DNA of 64,000 nucleotides. Origin: Terriglobales bacterium (GTDB lineage: Bacteria; Acidobacteriota; Terriglobia; Terriglobales; Acidobacteriaceae). Positions within the stretch are counted from its first letter, which is position 1. Each line of letters starts with the position of its first letter. The DNA lies in assembly GCA_025936825.1 (NCBI GenBank), contig JAICSO010000020.1, forward strand, positions 1-64,000. The letters run 5' to 3'. A program made the translations under genes and the position numbers. The notes beneath the pieces are model-generated. The model searched no databases and had not been told where the DNA came from. It saw nothing but the letters and a program-made list of their open reading frames with translations. Shown one piece after another: positions 8,831 to 17,699 of the stretch.

Positions 8831-9060
8831 TGGATAACGCAAGCTGATGCGAGCGCACTCGCGATAAACATCGGTGCCGCTCTTCCGGAGTACTTGCCGC
8901 AAGACCAGGAACCAGTTCTCTCTCCCGCATTTTTGGCGGAAACAGCGCCAACCCAAGCTTTCCCATGAGCTTTTGAGATACTCTCCGCTCCGGAACTGAG
9001 TCCGCGGCGCGAGACGCGGGATGGTTTTCGCTAAGACTCCTATTTATGTTGTTATTGCTT

Positions 9061-9654
9061 TTACATGGGCGTAACTCTTGTCGCGTGAATTGTGAACAAC
9101 CGCTTTCTAGGTCCCCCTGGCTCGCTGGATTCCCCAGTTTGCGTGAATGAGGTCGGAGTGATGTCGGACCAGACCTCGTGCCAAGTCGTTTTGTTGCCGT
9201 TATGGGTCTCAAGTTCATCGATGATGAAGTGTTTGCCATCCCAGCTCATTGTGATGTCCGTGAGCGACCCTTTTACGTCGCATGTGTAAGGCAGCAGGTT
9301 CTGGCACTCCATTCCTTGAAAGCTCTTCGCAAGAGCGTTCCACCATATGATCCCCATGAGAAAGACATCTCCCTTGGGCATTCGCAGGTGTTCTTCCTCA
9401 AGCAACGTAAACCCTCCCGGACCAGGTCGCCACGTCTCTTCTCCAGTGTTGACTGAACCGGTCGGCATCGAAGCGCTGGGTTCAAATTTCACACTTAGCG
9501 ACCATTCCCCTGCCAGGGCTTGGGTAAGGCTCTTGATTTCAGCTGAAGATTGCGGCGCAGATGTCAATGATTGAGCTTGTGCGACACAAACGGATATTCC
9601 GAAAACACTTACGAGGCACAGTAATATCAATGCGGCCTTGGAAACGCTTTTCAT
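9061..9654 (-). CDS. Secreted DUF1579-like protein
   Basis: 197 residues with a Sec signal peptide (MKSVSKAALILLCLVSVFGI, cleavage after AQA). The mature part has the pattern of DUF1579-type lipocalin-like barrels: LAGEWSLSVKFEP near the start, then ETWRPGPGGFTLLEEEHLRM, MSWDGKHFIIDELET and a basic C terminus. AAGGA lies 6 bases before the ATG. It is the last gene of the minus-strand envelope cluster that begins near 17699, 50 bases after the OmpA gene. The ligand or substrate is unknown. Confidence 0.65.
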   Translation of the reverse strand: MKSVSKAALILLCLVSVFGISVCVAQAQSLTSAPQSSAEIKSLTQALAGEWSLSVKFEPSASMPTGSVNTGEETWRPGPGGFTLLEEEHLRMPKGDVFLMGIIWWNALAKSFQGMECQNLLPYTCDVKGSLTDITMSWDGKHFIIDELETHNGNKTTWHEVWSDITPTSFTQTGESSEPGGPRKRLFTIHATRVTPM

Positions 9655-9704
9655 CGTTGTTCCTTTCGTTTAATCTCTTCAAATCGTTCCTGGCCCAAAC
9701 AACT

Positions 9705-11420
9705 TCAGTCCAACGTCAATTCCACCCGACGGTTTCTCGCCCGGCCTGCCAGCGTGTCGTTCGTGTCCACTGGATGGAAGTCGCCATCTCCTGCGGTTGA
9801 AAGCCTGTTCGGGGCCTCGTGATACCTCTCGACAAGAGCCTTCTTCACTGCGGCCGAGCGGCGCTGCGAAAGCTCCAGGTTGTACTTGTGTCCCCCGATG
9901 TTGTCGGTGTGGCCTGTAATGGTCAGCTTCCAATCGGGTTTGTCGGCCATTGCCTGGGCAATTTCTTTGAGAACCGGCTCCGATTCGCTCTTAATCTCGT
10001 CGCTGTTGTAATCGAAGTAGATTCCGTAGACCAGCGCCTTCCTATTTTTAGAAAGCTCCTGTTCGATCTTTTTTTCAGGGTTAGGCAATGGGAAGCGAAT
10101 TTCAGTCACTTGTATTCGGAAGTTGTTGACGTTCTCCTTGAAGAGGAGCACGAGCGGGTTGGCAGGATCATCCAGAACATAAAGGTCAGCGGCAAGGGGC
10201 TGGTCATTTGGATCCTTGCTGAGCTCCTGCGCTTTCTTGCTCTCAACCACCACTGTGCCAGCAGCGTGGATCGCGGGTAATTTCGTGGGAGTGCCGTTGA
10301 CGATTACCGGCATTGAAACATCAGCTGGCTCAACGCGGGTGAGAGGGCCTCGCTCCCAGTGCAAGTATCCGCCGCTCCCGAAGTCGCCCGCCCTTACATA
10401 TTCGAGATAGCGGAAATCAACCTTGCCGCTTTCTTTAAGTGTGCGGAAAAGTTCATGCGAGATGTCGATAGTCGTTGAACCTTGTAACGTAATTGGTCCG
10501 TCATCTGAGAAGCCGGTCGAAAGGCCGTGTGCGGTTTGCAGATCGTTGGTGCAAACCTCACGCATAGCTGAATCGGCTTCGCCCTTCTCCGCGTCGGCAT
10601 TCCGGAAATATGTGCCGCTATCGGCCACTTCTACGTATTTGTTCGTGATCCGGGATACCGTATTTATCGACTCGGAATCGCCCGACTTGCGACCCCATGT
10701 CCGAACAATAAGGAGTCCCTTCTCCATCGGAATCCCGCTGCTTCCAACCAGTGGCGTGGAAGAGTTCGGCAGATCCTTTGCTTCATGCTTGGGATCGCAC
10801 AAGTTCTTGCGGAGATCGTCAGGCTGTAAAAAGGGGAGTTCCTGATACGGATTCGGCGGAGGATCTCCGAATCCCATCTTATCCATCAACCCGCCGATCG
10901 CATCCAAGCCCTTCGATACTTTGGGATCGTCGCCATCACGTTGCTTGCTGTTTTGCTGTTTGCTCTGGTCCGTGTCTTTGCTTAAATTGTTGTCGCTGGA
11001 GTCAATGTTGTCGGAGTCGTTTGGTTTGATGTCATCGGAGCTCACTTTGCCATTAACGCCGCTCCCGTCAGTCTCCAACTTATCCAGGGCAGCAGTGGCT
11101 TTTTGTTTGACACGATATGCGAGGTAAACGCCACCTCCAATAAGCGCAACGACGGCCAGGAGGACGAGCAACAAAATTGCACCCACAACTTTGCTGCTGG
11201 ACTTGTTTGTCGGAGGCAGATTTTGCTTACGCAAAGTTGTGGGTTGTTGCAAGGGGGCTTCGTTACCAGTTGCATGGGGAGGAGTCGTTGTCGCCGGAGA
11301 CACCGGTCCCTGCCCAGTGCGAAGGGCGGGCGCAACGTTCTCGCCCACTCTTGCCCCGCACATCGCGCAGAAATCCTGGTCTTCTGCCAGTGGTGCGCCG
11401 CAATTGCCGCAGAAACTCAT
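9705..11420 (-). CDS. Zinc-ribbon, single-pass membrane protein with OmpA domain
   Basis: 571 residues in an unusual order. Residues 1-22 form a four-Cys zinc ribbon (C4, C7, C18, C21). A Pro/Thr linker and one transmembrane helix (about 80-105, VVGAILLLVLLAVVALIGGG) follow, then a Ser/Asp/Asn-rich spacer, a middle domain of unknown type, and from about residue 465 a complete OmpA peptidoglycan-binding domain (IYFDYNSDEIKSES, LTITGHTDNIGG, LSQRRSAAVKKAL, GRARNRRVELTLD). The ribbon should therefore be cytoplasmic and the OmpA domain periplasmic, tying an inner-membrane protein to the cell wall. It sits in an operon with two further zinc-ribbon membrane proteins. Confidence 0.85.
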   Translation of the reverse strand: MSFCGNCGAPLAEDQDFCAMCGARVGENVAPALRTGQGPVSPATTTPPHATGNEAPLQQPTTLRKQNLPPTNKSSSKVVGAILLLVLLAVVALIGGGVYLAYRVKQKATAALDKLETDGSGVNGKVSSDDIKPNDSDNIDSSDNNLSKDTDQSKQQNSKQRDGDDPKVSKGLDAIGGLMDKMGFGDPPPNPYQELPFLQPDDLRKNLCDPKHEAKDLPNSSTPLVGSSGIPMEKGLLIVRTWGRKSGDSESINTVSRITNKYVEVADSGTYFRNADAEKGEADSAMREVCTNDLQTAHGLSTGFSDDGPITLQGSTTIDISHELFRTLKESGKVDFRYLEYVRAGDFGSGGYLHWERGPLTRVEPADVSMPVIVNGTPTKLPAIHAAGTVVVESKKAQELSKDPNDQPLAADLYVLDDPANPLVLLFKENVNNFRIQVTEIRFPLPNPEKKIEQELSKNRKALVYGIYFDYNSDEIKSESEPVLKEIAQAMADKPDWKLTITGHTDNIGGHKYNLELSQRRSAAVKKALVERYHEAPNRLSTAGDGDFHPVDTNDTLAGRARNRRVELTLD

Positions 11421-11482
11421 GTGCTATCCCTTTCCGATAGGCTTCTTCGATTTCGAAATGCAGCAATGTTTTTTGCGAGCAA

Positions 11483-13258
11483 CTACCCACCACCGCCAGC
11501 GCAGCCGGCTGGTATCATGTCGCGCCTGTTCACGATGTCAATACGGTTCGGTAGAGCGACAATACTGCCCCAGGAGGGAATCGGCTTCGCGCCAAAAAGG
11601 CCAAGCACGGCATTAATTACGTTGGCTACAATTTTCGGCATGCTGTAGCCGATTCCTGCCCCTAGTGACATGGCAAAGGTGGCCTGCCGGCAATCAGCCC
11701 AGGTCGTCGACGACTGCTTAAGTGTGGTCAGCGTAGTTAGGAGGTCCACATATGGCCCGGCCGCAAAGCCGAATCCGCCCACGCCGACCATGAGACGTTG
11801 ACTGAATGCGAACACGAAGGAGTTGATGCCCACTGACTCTCCGCTAATCAATCCAGCAAGATTGTTCTTCAGGGTTGCGGTGGGTTTGTCGATACGCCAG
11901 CCCGAGCCAGCCGTATACCAGGCTTCGATTGATCCATCCAGGTCAAGGGAACCCTCCCCGTGAATGACCGAATTCTTTGCGCTGAATCCGCTGGTTATAT
12001 CGAGTGCCTGACTGAGCTTGGCGGTGAGTGGGACAAACAGGCCACCAATCGGAACGTTGATTTCGGCTGGAATTATGCCGAGTTCTTTTATGTTTCCCTG
12101 AATGGATGCGAAATCATTGCCGGTGGCGGCATCCACCGTGATAGTCACGCCCGCCCCGCCAAACAATTGTAGGTTGGCATTCACGCCATTGCCGGATACT
12201 GAAGCGTGAAAAACGATATGCGGGCTATTAAGGTGAAAAACGATCGAAGCCCAGACCTTAACCCCGTCCTTTTCCTGATAGACCTTAGCCCCAATGCCTC
12301 CACAATTCAGAGCACAGGGGTAGGCTTGCAGGTTATTAAAGGTGAGCTGTTTGATCTGAGGCACGGGCACAGGAACAGGTGCTCCGGCACCCTGCCCGAG
12401 TGCGGAACTGAGGCCTCCGACACTGGGGATAGAAGTCTGCAGCGCGGTTGGTGTAATCGAAGGACGGCCGGGATGGTAGGTCCCGTCCAGCAGGCGTGGA
12501 GTGCCCTCGGCAGTCACGGTGCGCATCGGCGTCCACTTGCCGTCGTTAGAAACCACGTAGTAGCTGACGGAGCGTTGGTAGTTATGCGGGTTGTCGTTGC
12601 GTGAAGTCGTGCTTGGGCTCTTAATTTCCTGCTGCAATGCTTTTGAACCCAGCGCGGCCGGATAGTCGGGAGCAACGACCGCAATTGCATTGTTAAGATC
12701 CAAAGGCTGGTCGTACGCGAAGTTTCCCTCTTTCACCAACTCGTTCAGTTGCACCGGCCCCAGCACGACGGAAACACTGTTGCCGTTATGTTGGACGGCA
12801 AGAACTCTCCCCGCGCAGCGGTCCGTGGCGAAGAGCACCTTGCCGACTTGAATTTCGTTGACCTGAGGAGCATTCGCATCGAAGGTCCAGGACAAGCCAT
12901 CGGACGCGAATGAGCGGATCGCCCTGTCCCCCTGCTCCATGAGGATGATGCCGTCCTGATAAGTGACGCCGGGTCCACGTTTCGGTGCAATTCCGAAACG
13001 AATTTCGCTCTCCGACAGATCGTTGAGCTTGATGGCGTGGCCTGTAATCACCGGTGCCTTGCTGAGCCAGAAGTCAGTACCGACGGAGGAGCTTGCGGAA
13101 TGGGAAAGAGAGCCACCGGAGGGAACAGCGGACCTGTTGCACGCGCCATCGAAGGCCGCAATGATCGCGATCAAAAGCAGATATTTCGCGAAATGCGTGC
13201 GCCGAAGATCGAGCGCTTTCCTTTTCGCGTCCTGCGATGAACCAGTGATTTCGTGCAT
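11483..13258 (-). CDS. Large secreted or lipid-anchored protein of unknown function
   Basis: 591 residues. A basic N terminus is followed by a hydrophobic segment (YLLLIAIIAAFDGAC); the Cys after it could be lipidated, but the preceding residues are not a canonical lipobox. The mature part is rich in Gly, Val and Thr with beta-strand-like runs and repeated GGxG motifs, ending in CAGGGG. I recognise no family. The start at 13258 has AAAGGAG four bases upstream and lies 17 bases after the stop of the zinc-ribbon gene, which argues for translational coupling; the open frame further upstream overlaps that gene and is unlikely to be used. Confidence 0.6.
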   Translation of the reverse strand: MHEITGSSQDAKRKALDLRRTHFAKYLLLIAIIAAFDGACNRSAVPSGGSLSHSASSSVGTDFWLSKAPVITGHAIKLNDLSESEIRFGIAPKRGPGVTYQDGIILMEQGDRAIRSFASDGLSWTFDANAPQVNEIQVGKVLFATDRCAGRVLAVQHNGNSVSVVLGPVQLNELVKEGNFAYDQPLDLNNAIAVVAPDYPAALGSKALQQEIKSPSTTSRNDNPHNYQRSVSYYVVSNDGKWTPMRTVTAEGTPRLLDGTYHPGRPSITPTALQTSIPSVGGLSSALGQGAGAPVPVPVPQIKQLTFNNLQAYPCALNCGGIGAKVYQEKDGVKVWASIVFHLNSPHIVFHASVSGNGVNANLQLFGGAGVTITVDAATGNDFASIQGNIKELGIIPAEINVPIGGLFVPLTAKLSQALDITSGFSAKNSVIHGEGSLDLDGSIEAWYTAGSGWRIDKPTATLKNNLAGLISGESVGINSFVFAFSQRLMVGVGGFGFAAGPYVDLLTTLTTLKQSSTTWADCRQATFAMSLGAGIGYSMPKIVANVINAVLGLFGAKPIPSWGSIVALPNRIDIVNRRDMIPAGCAGGGG

Positions 13259-13275
13259 GATGCTCCTTTGTCTCG

Positions 13276-14211
13276 CTACAAAGCGTCGGCAATTTCCTTC
13301 GCCAGAGGTTTGACCGCTTCGGTACCGCAAGGACAAGTCAGGTACATGATCCGCACCAGCTTGTTGCCCTTGCGAACCATGATCATGCCGTCGCCGGAAA
13401 CAAAAGCCTGATCACCGATCCCCGGCAGATCTTGCATGTCACCTATCCTTCGCATCACTTTCGCGTTGAGACGCATTTGGGCTTCGGCAGAATGTTCATC
13501 CACTGAGAAACTGAAAACCGGCACTTCTCCGGAGTTATCCTGTTCCGACGGTGGCCTCTCGCTCTGGAACTCCTTGAACATTCCTCCGGCAAACTGTTGC
13601 AGCATCTGCTGCGATTTTTTGTCGGCACCACGGCTGGCCGCCATCGCCGTCGCGTGTTTCGCCATCACGTCGGCTTGATTGCCCTTGGCGATGTACGAGC
13701 AGCCATCCTCCTTGGCTTGGGTGCGAATGATCTCGACGCCGATCGCTTTGCTGACATCTTCCTTGCTGAGAAAACGGCAGACGTCGCCCATCGAGTTGTC
13801 ACTGGAAGCGCTCGAGTCCGATGACGAGGAGCTATCTGAACTGCTTGAGTCCGAGTTGGATCCGAGAAGTTCGCCCGATGCCCGATGTACTTTCTGGCTC
13901 ACTCGATGGGCAACGTAATAGAGGCCGACCGCTGCTGCTGCCGCGCCGCCCACGAAAATAATCACGACCGCAGCAATCGCGAACTTGGCGAAGGAGCTCA
14001 TCCCGGCTTTGGCCGATGCCGCAGGAGCAGTCGCTGGTCCCGAGTTCGCCGATTGCGGGCCTGCCTGCGCTGGCGAGACGGCTGGCGCGGCCTGCTCTGG
14101 GATGGTGTTCGGTTGCGCCGGAACCGACTTCGATGGGCTGCGCGTTCCGCACTTTGTGCAGAATGGTCCGCTCGTGAGCGCCGAACCGCACTTCACGCAA
14201 AAGTTAGCCAT
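13276..14211 (-). CDS. Zinc-ribbon single-pass membrane protein with Ser/Asp linker
   Basis: 311 residues. N-terminal zinc ribbon (C5, C8, C18, C21), then an Ala/Pro linker, a transmembrane helix at about 75-100 (FAIAAVVIIFVGGAAAAAVG), a long Ser/Asp-repeat linker (SDSSSSDSSSSSDSS), and a soluble domain of about 170 residues starting GDVCRFLSKEDVSKAIG. The last part resembles DUF3558-like or other small extracytoplasmic domains, but not clearly. GGAG is 9 bases before the ATG. It shares ribbon plus helix architecture with the genes at 9705 and 17178, suggesting a set of membrane proteins with a common cytoplasmic module. Confidence 0.75.
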   Translation of the reverse strand: MANFCVKCGSALTSGPFCTKCGTRSPSKSVPAQPNTIPEQAAPAVSPAQAGPQSANSGPATAPAASAKAGMSSFAKFAIAAVVIIFVGGAAAAAVGLYYVAHRVSQKVHRASGELLGSNSDSSSSDSSSSSDSSASSDNSMGDVCRFLSKEDVSKAIGVEIIRTQAKEDGCSYIAKGNQADVMAKHATAMAASRGADKKSQQMLQQFAGGMFKEFQSERPPSEQDNSGEVPVFSFSVDEHSAEAQMRLNAKVMRRIGDMQDLPGIGDQAFVSGDGMIMVRKGNKLVRIMYLTCPCGTEAVKPLAKEIADAL

Positions 14212-14268
14212 ACCAATAATCTCCTCTTGGTCCTTATCTCAATCTCTTGTTAGCAGCGGTATCGGTCC

Positions 14269-14793
14269 TTATATGGGTGGCTGGATATTCCCGAATTCGA
14301 AGTGAGCCGAGTTGTGCCGCTTGCCCACCGCCCCCGCCATCTCGATGTCCTGCTCCTCGCGTAGAGGAACGCCTCTGGTGGTAGATATCCATATCTGCGA
14401 ATCTTCCTTGAAATCTTCGGTCTCTCTTTGCAAGTGGTAAACCGAGGTACTCTCGCCGTTGACCGACTCGCGACGCACGAGTTGGCAGCTGGACTTTCCG
14501 TTCTTCTCGTTCTCTTTTTCTTGCTCCAGGACTTCCTGGGTGGTGATACGGGTGTCCATCCACTTTCCACTAGCGCGGATGTATTTCTTGTTCTGAACCA
14601 TGATCGTCTCGGCTATCTGGGGCGTGCCGCCCTTTGCTGCGGTGCTGGTCGTGAAGCTATGGCTGGGAGTCGTGACCAGTTTCTGGAGCGCGTCAAAGAC
14701 AGGCTGACAGGTATCAGCCGCGCGCGCGGTCACGGCCTGCCCGGTCGCGAATAATGAAAGGACACAAATCGCGAAAATGTGATGGCGAAACAT
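14269..14793 (-). CDS. Secreted hypothetical protein
   Basis: 174 residues with a Sec signal (MFRHHIFAICVLSLFATGQA, cleavage near ARA-AD). The mature part begins with TCQPVFDALQKLVTTPSHSF and contains YIRASGKWMDTRIT and a VYHLQRETEDFKEDSQIWIS segment, a pattern seen in LolA-like or small outer-membrane-associated beta proteins, though I cannot assign a family. Its signal peptide closely resembles that of the next upstream gene (14845-15234), while the mature parts differ. AAGGAG is 7 bases before the ATG. Confidence 0.65.
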   Translation of the reverse strand: MFRHHIFAICVLSLFATGQAVTARAADTCQPVFDALQKLVTTPSHSFTTSTAAKGGTPQIAETIMVQNKKYIRASGKWMDTRITTQEVLEQEKENEKNGKSSCQLVRRESVNGESTSVYHLQRETEDFKEDSQIWISTTRGVPLREEQDIEMAGAVGKRHNSAHFEFGNIQPPI

Positions 14794-14844
14794 TGAGGTT
14801 CTCCTTAATCGAAACTGACCGTGTCTCTCCGAGCTTTTTTCCCG

Positions 14845-15234
14845 TCAGTGGTATCTCGTGAGGGCGACTCGGGTTCCTGGTTTCTCATTGCCCGAATCAT
14901 CGTAGAAATTCCTTGAAATCTGGATTCGTACACCGCCGCTCTTTACAGACCAGGTATCTCCTCCTTCGCTTTCCGACCATGCGCCCTTCACGCGTGCTTT
15001 GTACCACGCCACCACCGTCGGCATTGGGTCGGTCGTTGCGAGTCCATACATTTTCGATTGCACGCGCGCGGCGATAGGGCTACTCCAGGAGCGGCCATGA
15101 GGGTAGACAGGGACAACGGCTGCGGCCCAGTCGGGATAGGAGGGCGCGGCGCTATCCACCGCGTGGGCTGTCACGGCCTGTACCAACACGAGTAACGAAA
15201 GAACAAAAAGGGTGAAGGCGTGTTTGCGAAACAT
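14845..15234 (-). CDS. Secreted hypothetical protein
   Basis: 129 residues: Sec signal (MFRKHAFTLFVLSLLVLVQA then VTAHA-VD) and a mature part of about 100 residues that includes MYGLATTDPMPTVVAWYKAR, WSVKSGGVRIQISRNFYD and TRVALTRYH. The 'TTDPMPTVVAWYK' piece recalls small periplasmic proteins that monitor envelope sugars or lipids, but no family can be named with confidence. AAGGAG lies 5 bases before the ATG. Gap to the gene downstream is 51 bases. Confidence 0.65.
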   Translation of the reverse strand: MFRKHAFTLFVLSLLVLVQAVTAHAVDSAAPSYPDWAAAVVPVYPHGRSWSSPIAARVQSKMYGLATTDPMPTVVAWYKARVKGAWSESEGGDTWSVKSGGVRIQISRNFYDDSGNEKPGTRVALTRYH

Positions 15235-15472
15235 GAAGTCTCCTTATCGGAAAATTTCTGCTGGTGCTTCTTCGTACTGCCGGCAAAATTACGGTTCGAA
15301 CTTCTAGAGCGTGACCATTCCCGCTTTCATCCGGTCGCTAACGCCACAATCAGGATTTCGGGTTGTCGGCAACCGCGTCCTCGGTTACGAGCCTAGGTTG
15401 CCGCTTCCGATTGAGTTCGCCTGGTTGCCACCACATCGCAGGTCGCTGTCCGTTTCTTCGAGCGCCTCGCTC

Positions 15473-15955
15473 CTACGGAGTGCACACCGTGCCGACGTAA
15501 TCGCCGCTCGTAGTGCCTGCTACAGGATCGAACTCCCCACGCAGTCGGATTTGTCCAGTCGCGTTTGCCATCGCGCCAGTGCCGCCGGTAAACGTGATCA
15601 ACGAGGCGAAGCCACCTTTTCCGGGCGGCAGATCGATCGTTCCAGTGTCAGTCCCAAAGAGTTGATCACCGCTCTTCAGGCTGATGATGCTGTGACCGGT
15701 GAAGAAAGAGATCGTTGGCACTTCGGGTTCGCCGTTTGGAATGATCTTGTCCATGGTGAAGCGATAGTCGCCCTGGATGCCTCCCCACACGTGGCCCGCC
15801 GTGCAGAGCGGGCCAGGACATATGTTGGCCGGTTGAACTTCGGCCTCGAAACTGCCTACGAGCGGTTTGCATTGTTGCGCAGCAAGTGGCACTACCATCG
15901 CTGCTATCAGGAAAAACCCCAACCCCACCGATACGATTTTGCTGGATCGCTTCAT
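15473..15955 (-). CDS. Secreted beta-rich hypothetical protein
   Basis: 160 residues with a Sec signal (MKRSSKIVSVGLGFFLIAAM then VVPLAAQ). The mature region has four cysteines (QCKPL, NICPGPLC, GTVCTP) likely to form disulfides, and repeated Gly/Thr beta-strand patterns (GDYRFTMDKII, SFFTGHSIISLKSGDQL, GTDTGTIDLP, FTGGTGAMANATGQIRLRGEFD). The 'GGTGxxxNATGxIxxxGxFD' run is typical of small secreted barrel proteins. AAAGGAG precedes the ATG. It lies directly after the multicopper oxidase gene (48-base gap); a functional link is possible but unproven. Confidence 0.65.
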   Translation of the reverse strand: MKRSSKIVSVGLGFFLIAAMVVPLAAQQCKPLVGSFEAEVQPANICPGPLCTAGHVWGGIQGDYRFTMDKIIPNGEPEVPTISFFTGHSIISLKSGDQLFGTDTGTIDLPPGKGGFASLITFTGGTGAMANATGQIRLRGEFDPVAGTTSGDYVGTVCTP

Positions 15956-16003
15956 ATTTCATCTCCTTTGGCCCGTCGTTGCGATGACTAAGTGAACATG
16001 CCT

Positions 16004-17143
16004 TTACGGCTCAACCTTGTACAGCGTTACCATTCCCGCTTCCATGTGGTCATCGATATGACAATGGAACATCCAGATGCCGGGGTTGTCGGGAACCATA
16101 TCCACCGTTTCCATCTGGGCCTGTAAGAGCGGGACAACGTCGGTGCGTTTGCCGTCGTGCAAGACGACATTGCCGTGCCAGTGCGGCGTGTGCATGCTGA
16201 ATTGTTCGCTCAATGCCATCAGATACCAGCGGACACGCTCACCTTTTTTCATGGTCATCATTGGACCGGTTCCATAGATGTAGCCGTTAATAGCGGCTTT
16301 GAAGTTGGCGATGGTGAACCCTGATCCCAGGCCGGAAAAGTTTCCCTGATCATCGACCGGCGCAAATTCCAATTTGTTTATGCCCTTGGGATCCGTAGTG
16401 AACGTCTTGATGTTGTGGTCGAGGTACCAGCTCACGTTCTCGTCGAATAACATGAAAAGGCAGACGAATTCGCGATCCACGTCTTTCGGTTTGCCGTTCT
16501 CATCTGCCATGCCGCGGCGGGTGATGATCATTGCTCCAACCAAGCCGCTCGATACGTCTTTCAATTCATTTGTATGCGAGTGATAAAGCCAGACGACCGA
16601 ACTGGGATCGTTTGGGCCTGGCCCCGCGCGCTCGGGAACTTTCCAGGTGTAGGTATGAGTCTTGCCGGGAGGCACTGCGTCATCTTCTTTGTCTGCGCCA
16701 GAGGTTCCGTCGTCGTAAGGTGCCCCTTCGGAGTCTTTGTCATAGAACACGCCGTGTGGATGCATGCTGTAGGGATGGGTGGCGTTATTCTTGAAAATGA
16801 TCTTGATCGTGTCGCCAACTTCGGCGCGAAGAATTGGGCCAAGAATGCCCGCCATCGCAAACTCCGCGGGCCGTGGCTTCAAGTGGTTGAAAGTTTCATC
16901 TGTATATTCGCGATAGATCGCTTTGCGATAAACCGTGCCAATCCGGTGCGGCCCTTTTTCGGTGAAGACTTTCGAATAACCCTCAAATTTCATGCCCATC
17001 ATCTTGTTGATGCCACCGGGCGCGTAATCCCAGTCCACTTCATCGGCGGCAATGTAGTACGTGCGAGTCTTGCCCGCGAATTGTCCGAAGGCGATGGGCG
17101 ACAACAGAATCCACAACGCAACAAATGTCAAAGGACGTGGCAT
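16004..17143 (-). CDS. Secreted multicopper oxidase
   Basis: 379 residues with a Sec signal (MPRPLTFVALWILLSPIAFG). All copper-binding motifs of a cupredoxin-type multicopper oxidase are visible: HPHG (H128, H130), LYHSHT (H188, H190), HTPHWHG (318-324) and the C-terminal HCHIDDHMEAGM (360-371), whose Cys links type 1 to type 3 copper. The short length and single N- and C-terminal cupredoxin domains resemble ceruloplasmin- or two-domain-type laccases. It should oxidise phenols, Fe(II) or Cu(I) with O2 in the periplasm. AAAGGAAAG precedes the ATG; it follows the DUF4870 zinc-ribbon gene by 34 bases. Confidence 0.88.
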   Translation of the reverse strand: MPRPLTFVALWILLSPIAFGQFAGKTRTYYIAADEVDWDYAPGGINKMMGMKFEGYSKVFTEKGPHRIGTVYRKAIYREYTDETFNHLKPRPAEFAMAGILGPILRAEVGDTIKIIFKNNATHPYSMHPHGVFYDKDSEGAPYDDGTSGADKEDDAVPPGKTHTYTWKVPERAGPGPNDPSSVVWLYHSHTNELKDVSSGLVGAMIITRRGMADENGKPKDVDREFVCLFMLFDENVSWYLDHNIKTFTTDPKGINKLEFAPVDDQGNFSGLGSGFTIANFKAAINGYIYGTGPMMTMKKGERVRWYLMALSEQFSMHTPHWHGNVVLHDGKRTDVVPLLQAQMETVDMVPDNPGIWMFHCHIDDHMEAGMVTLYKVEP

Positions 17144-17177
17144 TTCTTTCCTTTCGTGTTCTCAGTAGCCCGGCCAA

Positions 17178-17699
17178 TCAGAGTGCTACCCCCGCGTGTT
17201 GGGCGGCGAACCTGCCCACGATCGGCAGCTTGAAGAGTTTTTGCTGGTACGCCTGATACATGAGGAACGCCCAGATGGCGAAGCCTGCCAAGCTGAAAAT
17301 CAGCATTACCGGCAAGGCAATTAGCCCGAAAACTCCGGCGGTCAAAGGCGTCAGGACAGCGGAGAGAATCATCCAAAGAATCCAAAACGCGATCCACGCG
17401 ACATTGAAGAAAATGGATTGGAACGCATGGAACCGAACGAAGGAGTTCGACTTGTAGGGATCAAGTACCAGAAAGATGATTCCCGTAATGAAGCCTGCGA
17501 GATACGTGAGGGCCCCGACAAGGTTGGTCTCCATTGTTTTCTGTTCAACGCTCGCTGGTGTTGAAATGGCGACTACGGCGCCTGAACCGGCGGATGCAGG
17601 TACCGACATAGGTCCTGTAGAGGTTGTCGGCGAACCGCAGGACTGACAAAAGCGGATATCCTCCGCCAAAGCGGTACCACATGATGCGCAAAAACTCAT
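17178..17699 (-). CDS. Zinc-ribbon DUF4870-like membrane protein
   Basis: 173 residues: N-terminal zinc ribbon (C4, C7, C18, C21), a Ser/Ala/Pro linker, then three to four hydrophobic helices from about residue 58 (LVGALTYLAGFITGIIFLVL, FNVAWIAFWILWMILSAVL, GLIALPVMLIFSLAGFAIWA). The segment DPYKSNSFVRFHAFQSI is the signature of DUF4870/Tic20-like proteins. The ribbon is nearly identical in layout to that of the OmpA gene at 9705. GGAGG lies just before the ATG. It is the first gene of the minus-strand envelope cluster and is divergent from the winged-helix-TPR gene. Confidence 0.8.
   Translation of the reverse strand: MSFCASCGTALAEDIRFCQSCGSPTTSTGPMSVPASAGSGAVVAISTPASVEQKTMETNLVGALTYLAGFITGIIFLVLDPYKSNSFVRFHAFQSIFFNVAWIAFWILWMILSAVLTPLTAGVFGLIALPVMLIFSLAGFAIWAFLMYQAYQQKLFKLPIVGRFAAQHAGVAL

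Noticed and set aside
8416-8871. 151-codon minus-strand frame between the REC-PAS gene and the DUF1579-like gene
   Set aside because: It overlaps the start of the REC domain and the signal peptide of the plus-strand small ORF, and its composition (runs of Ser, Thr, Cys) is not protein-like.
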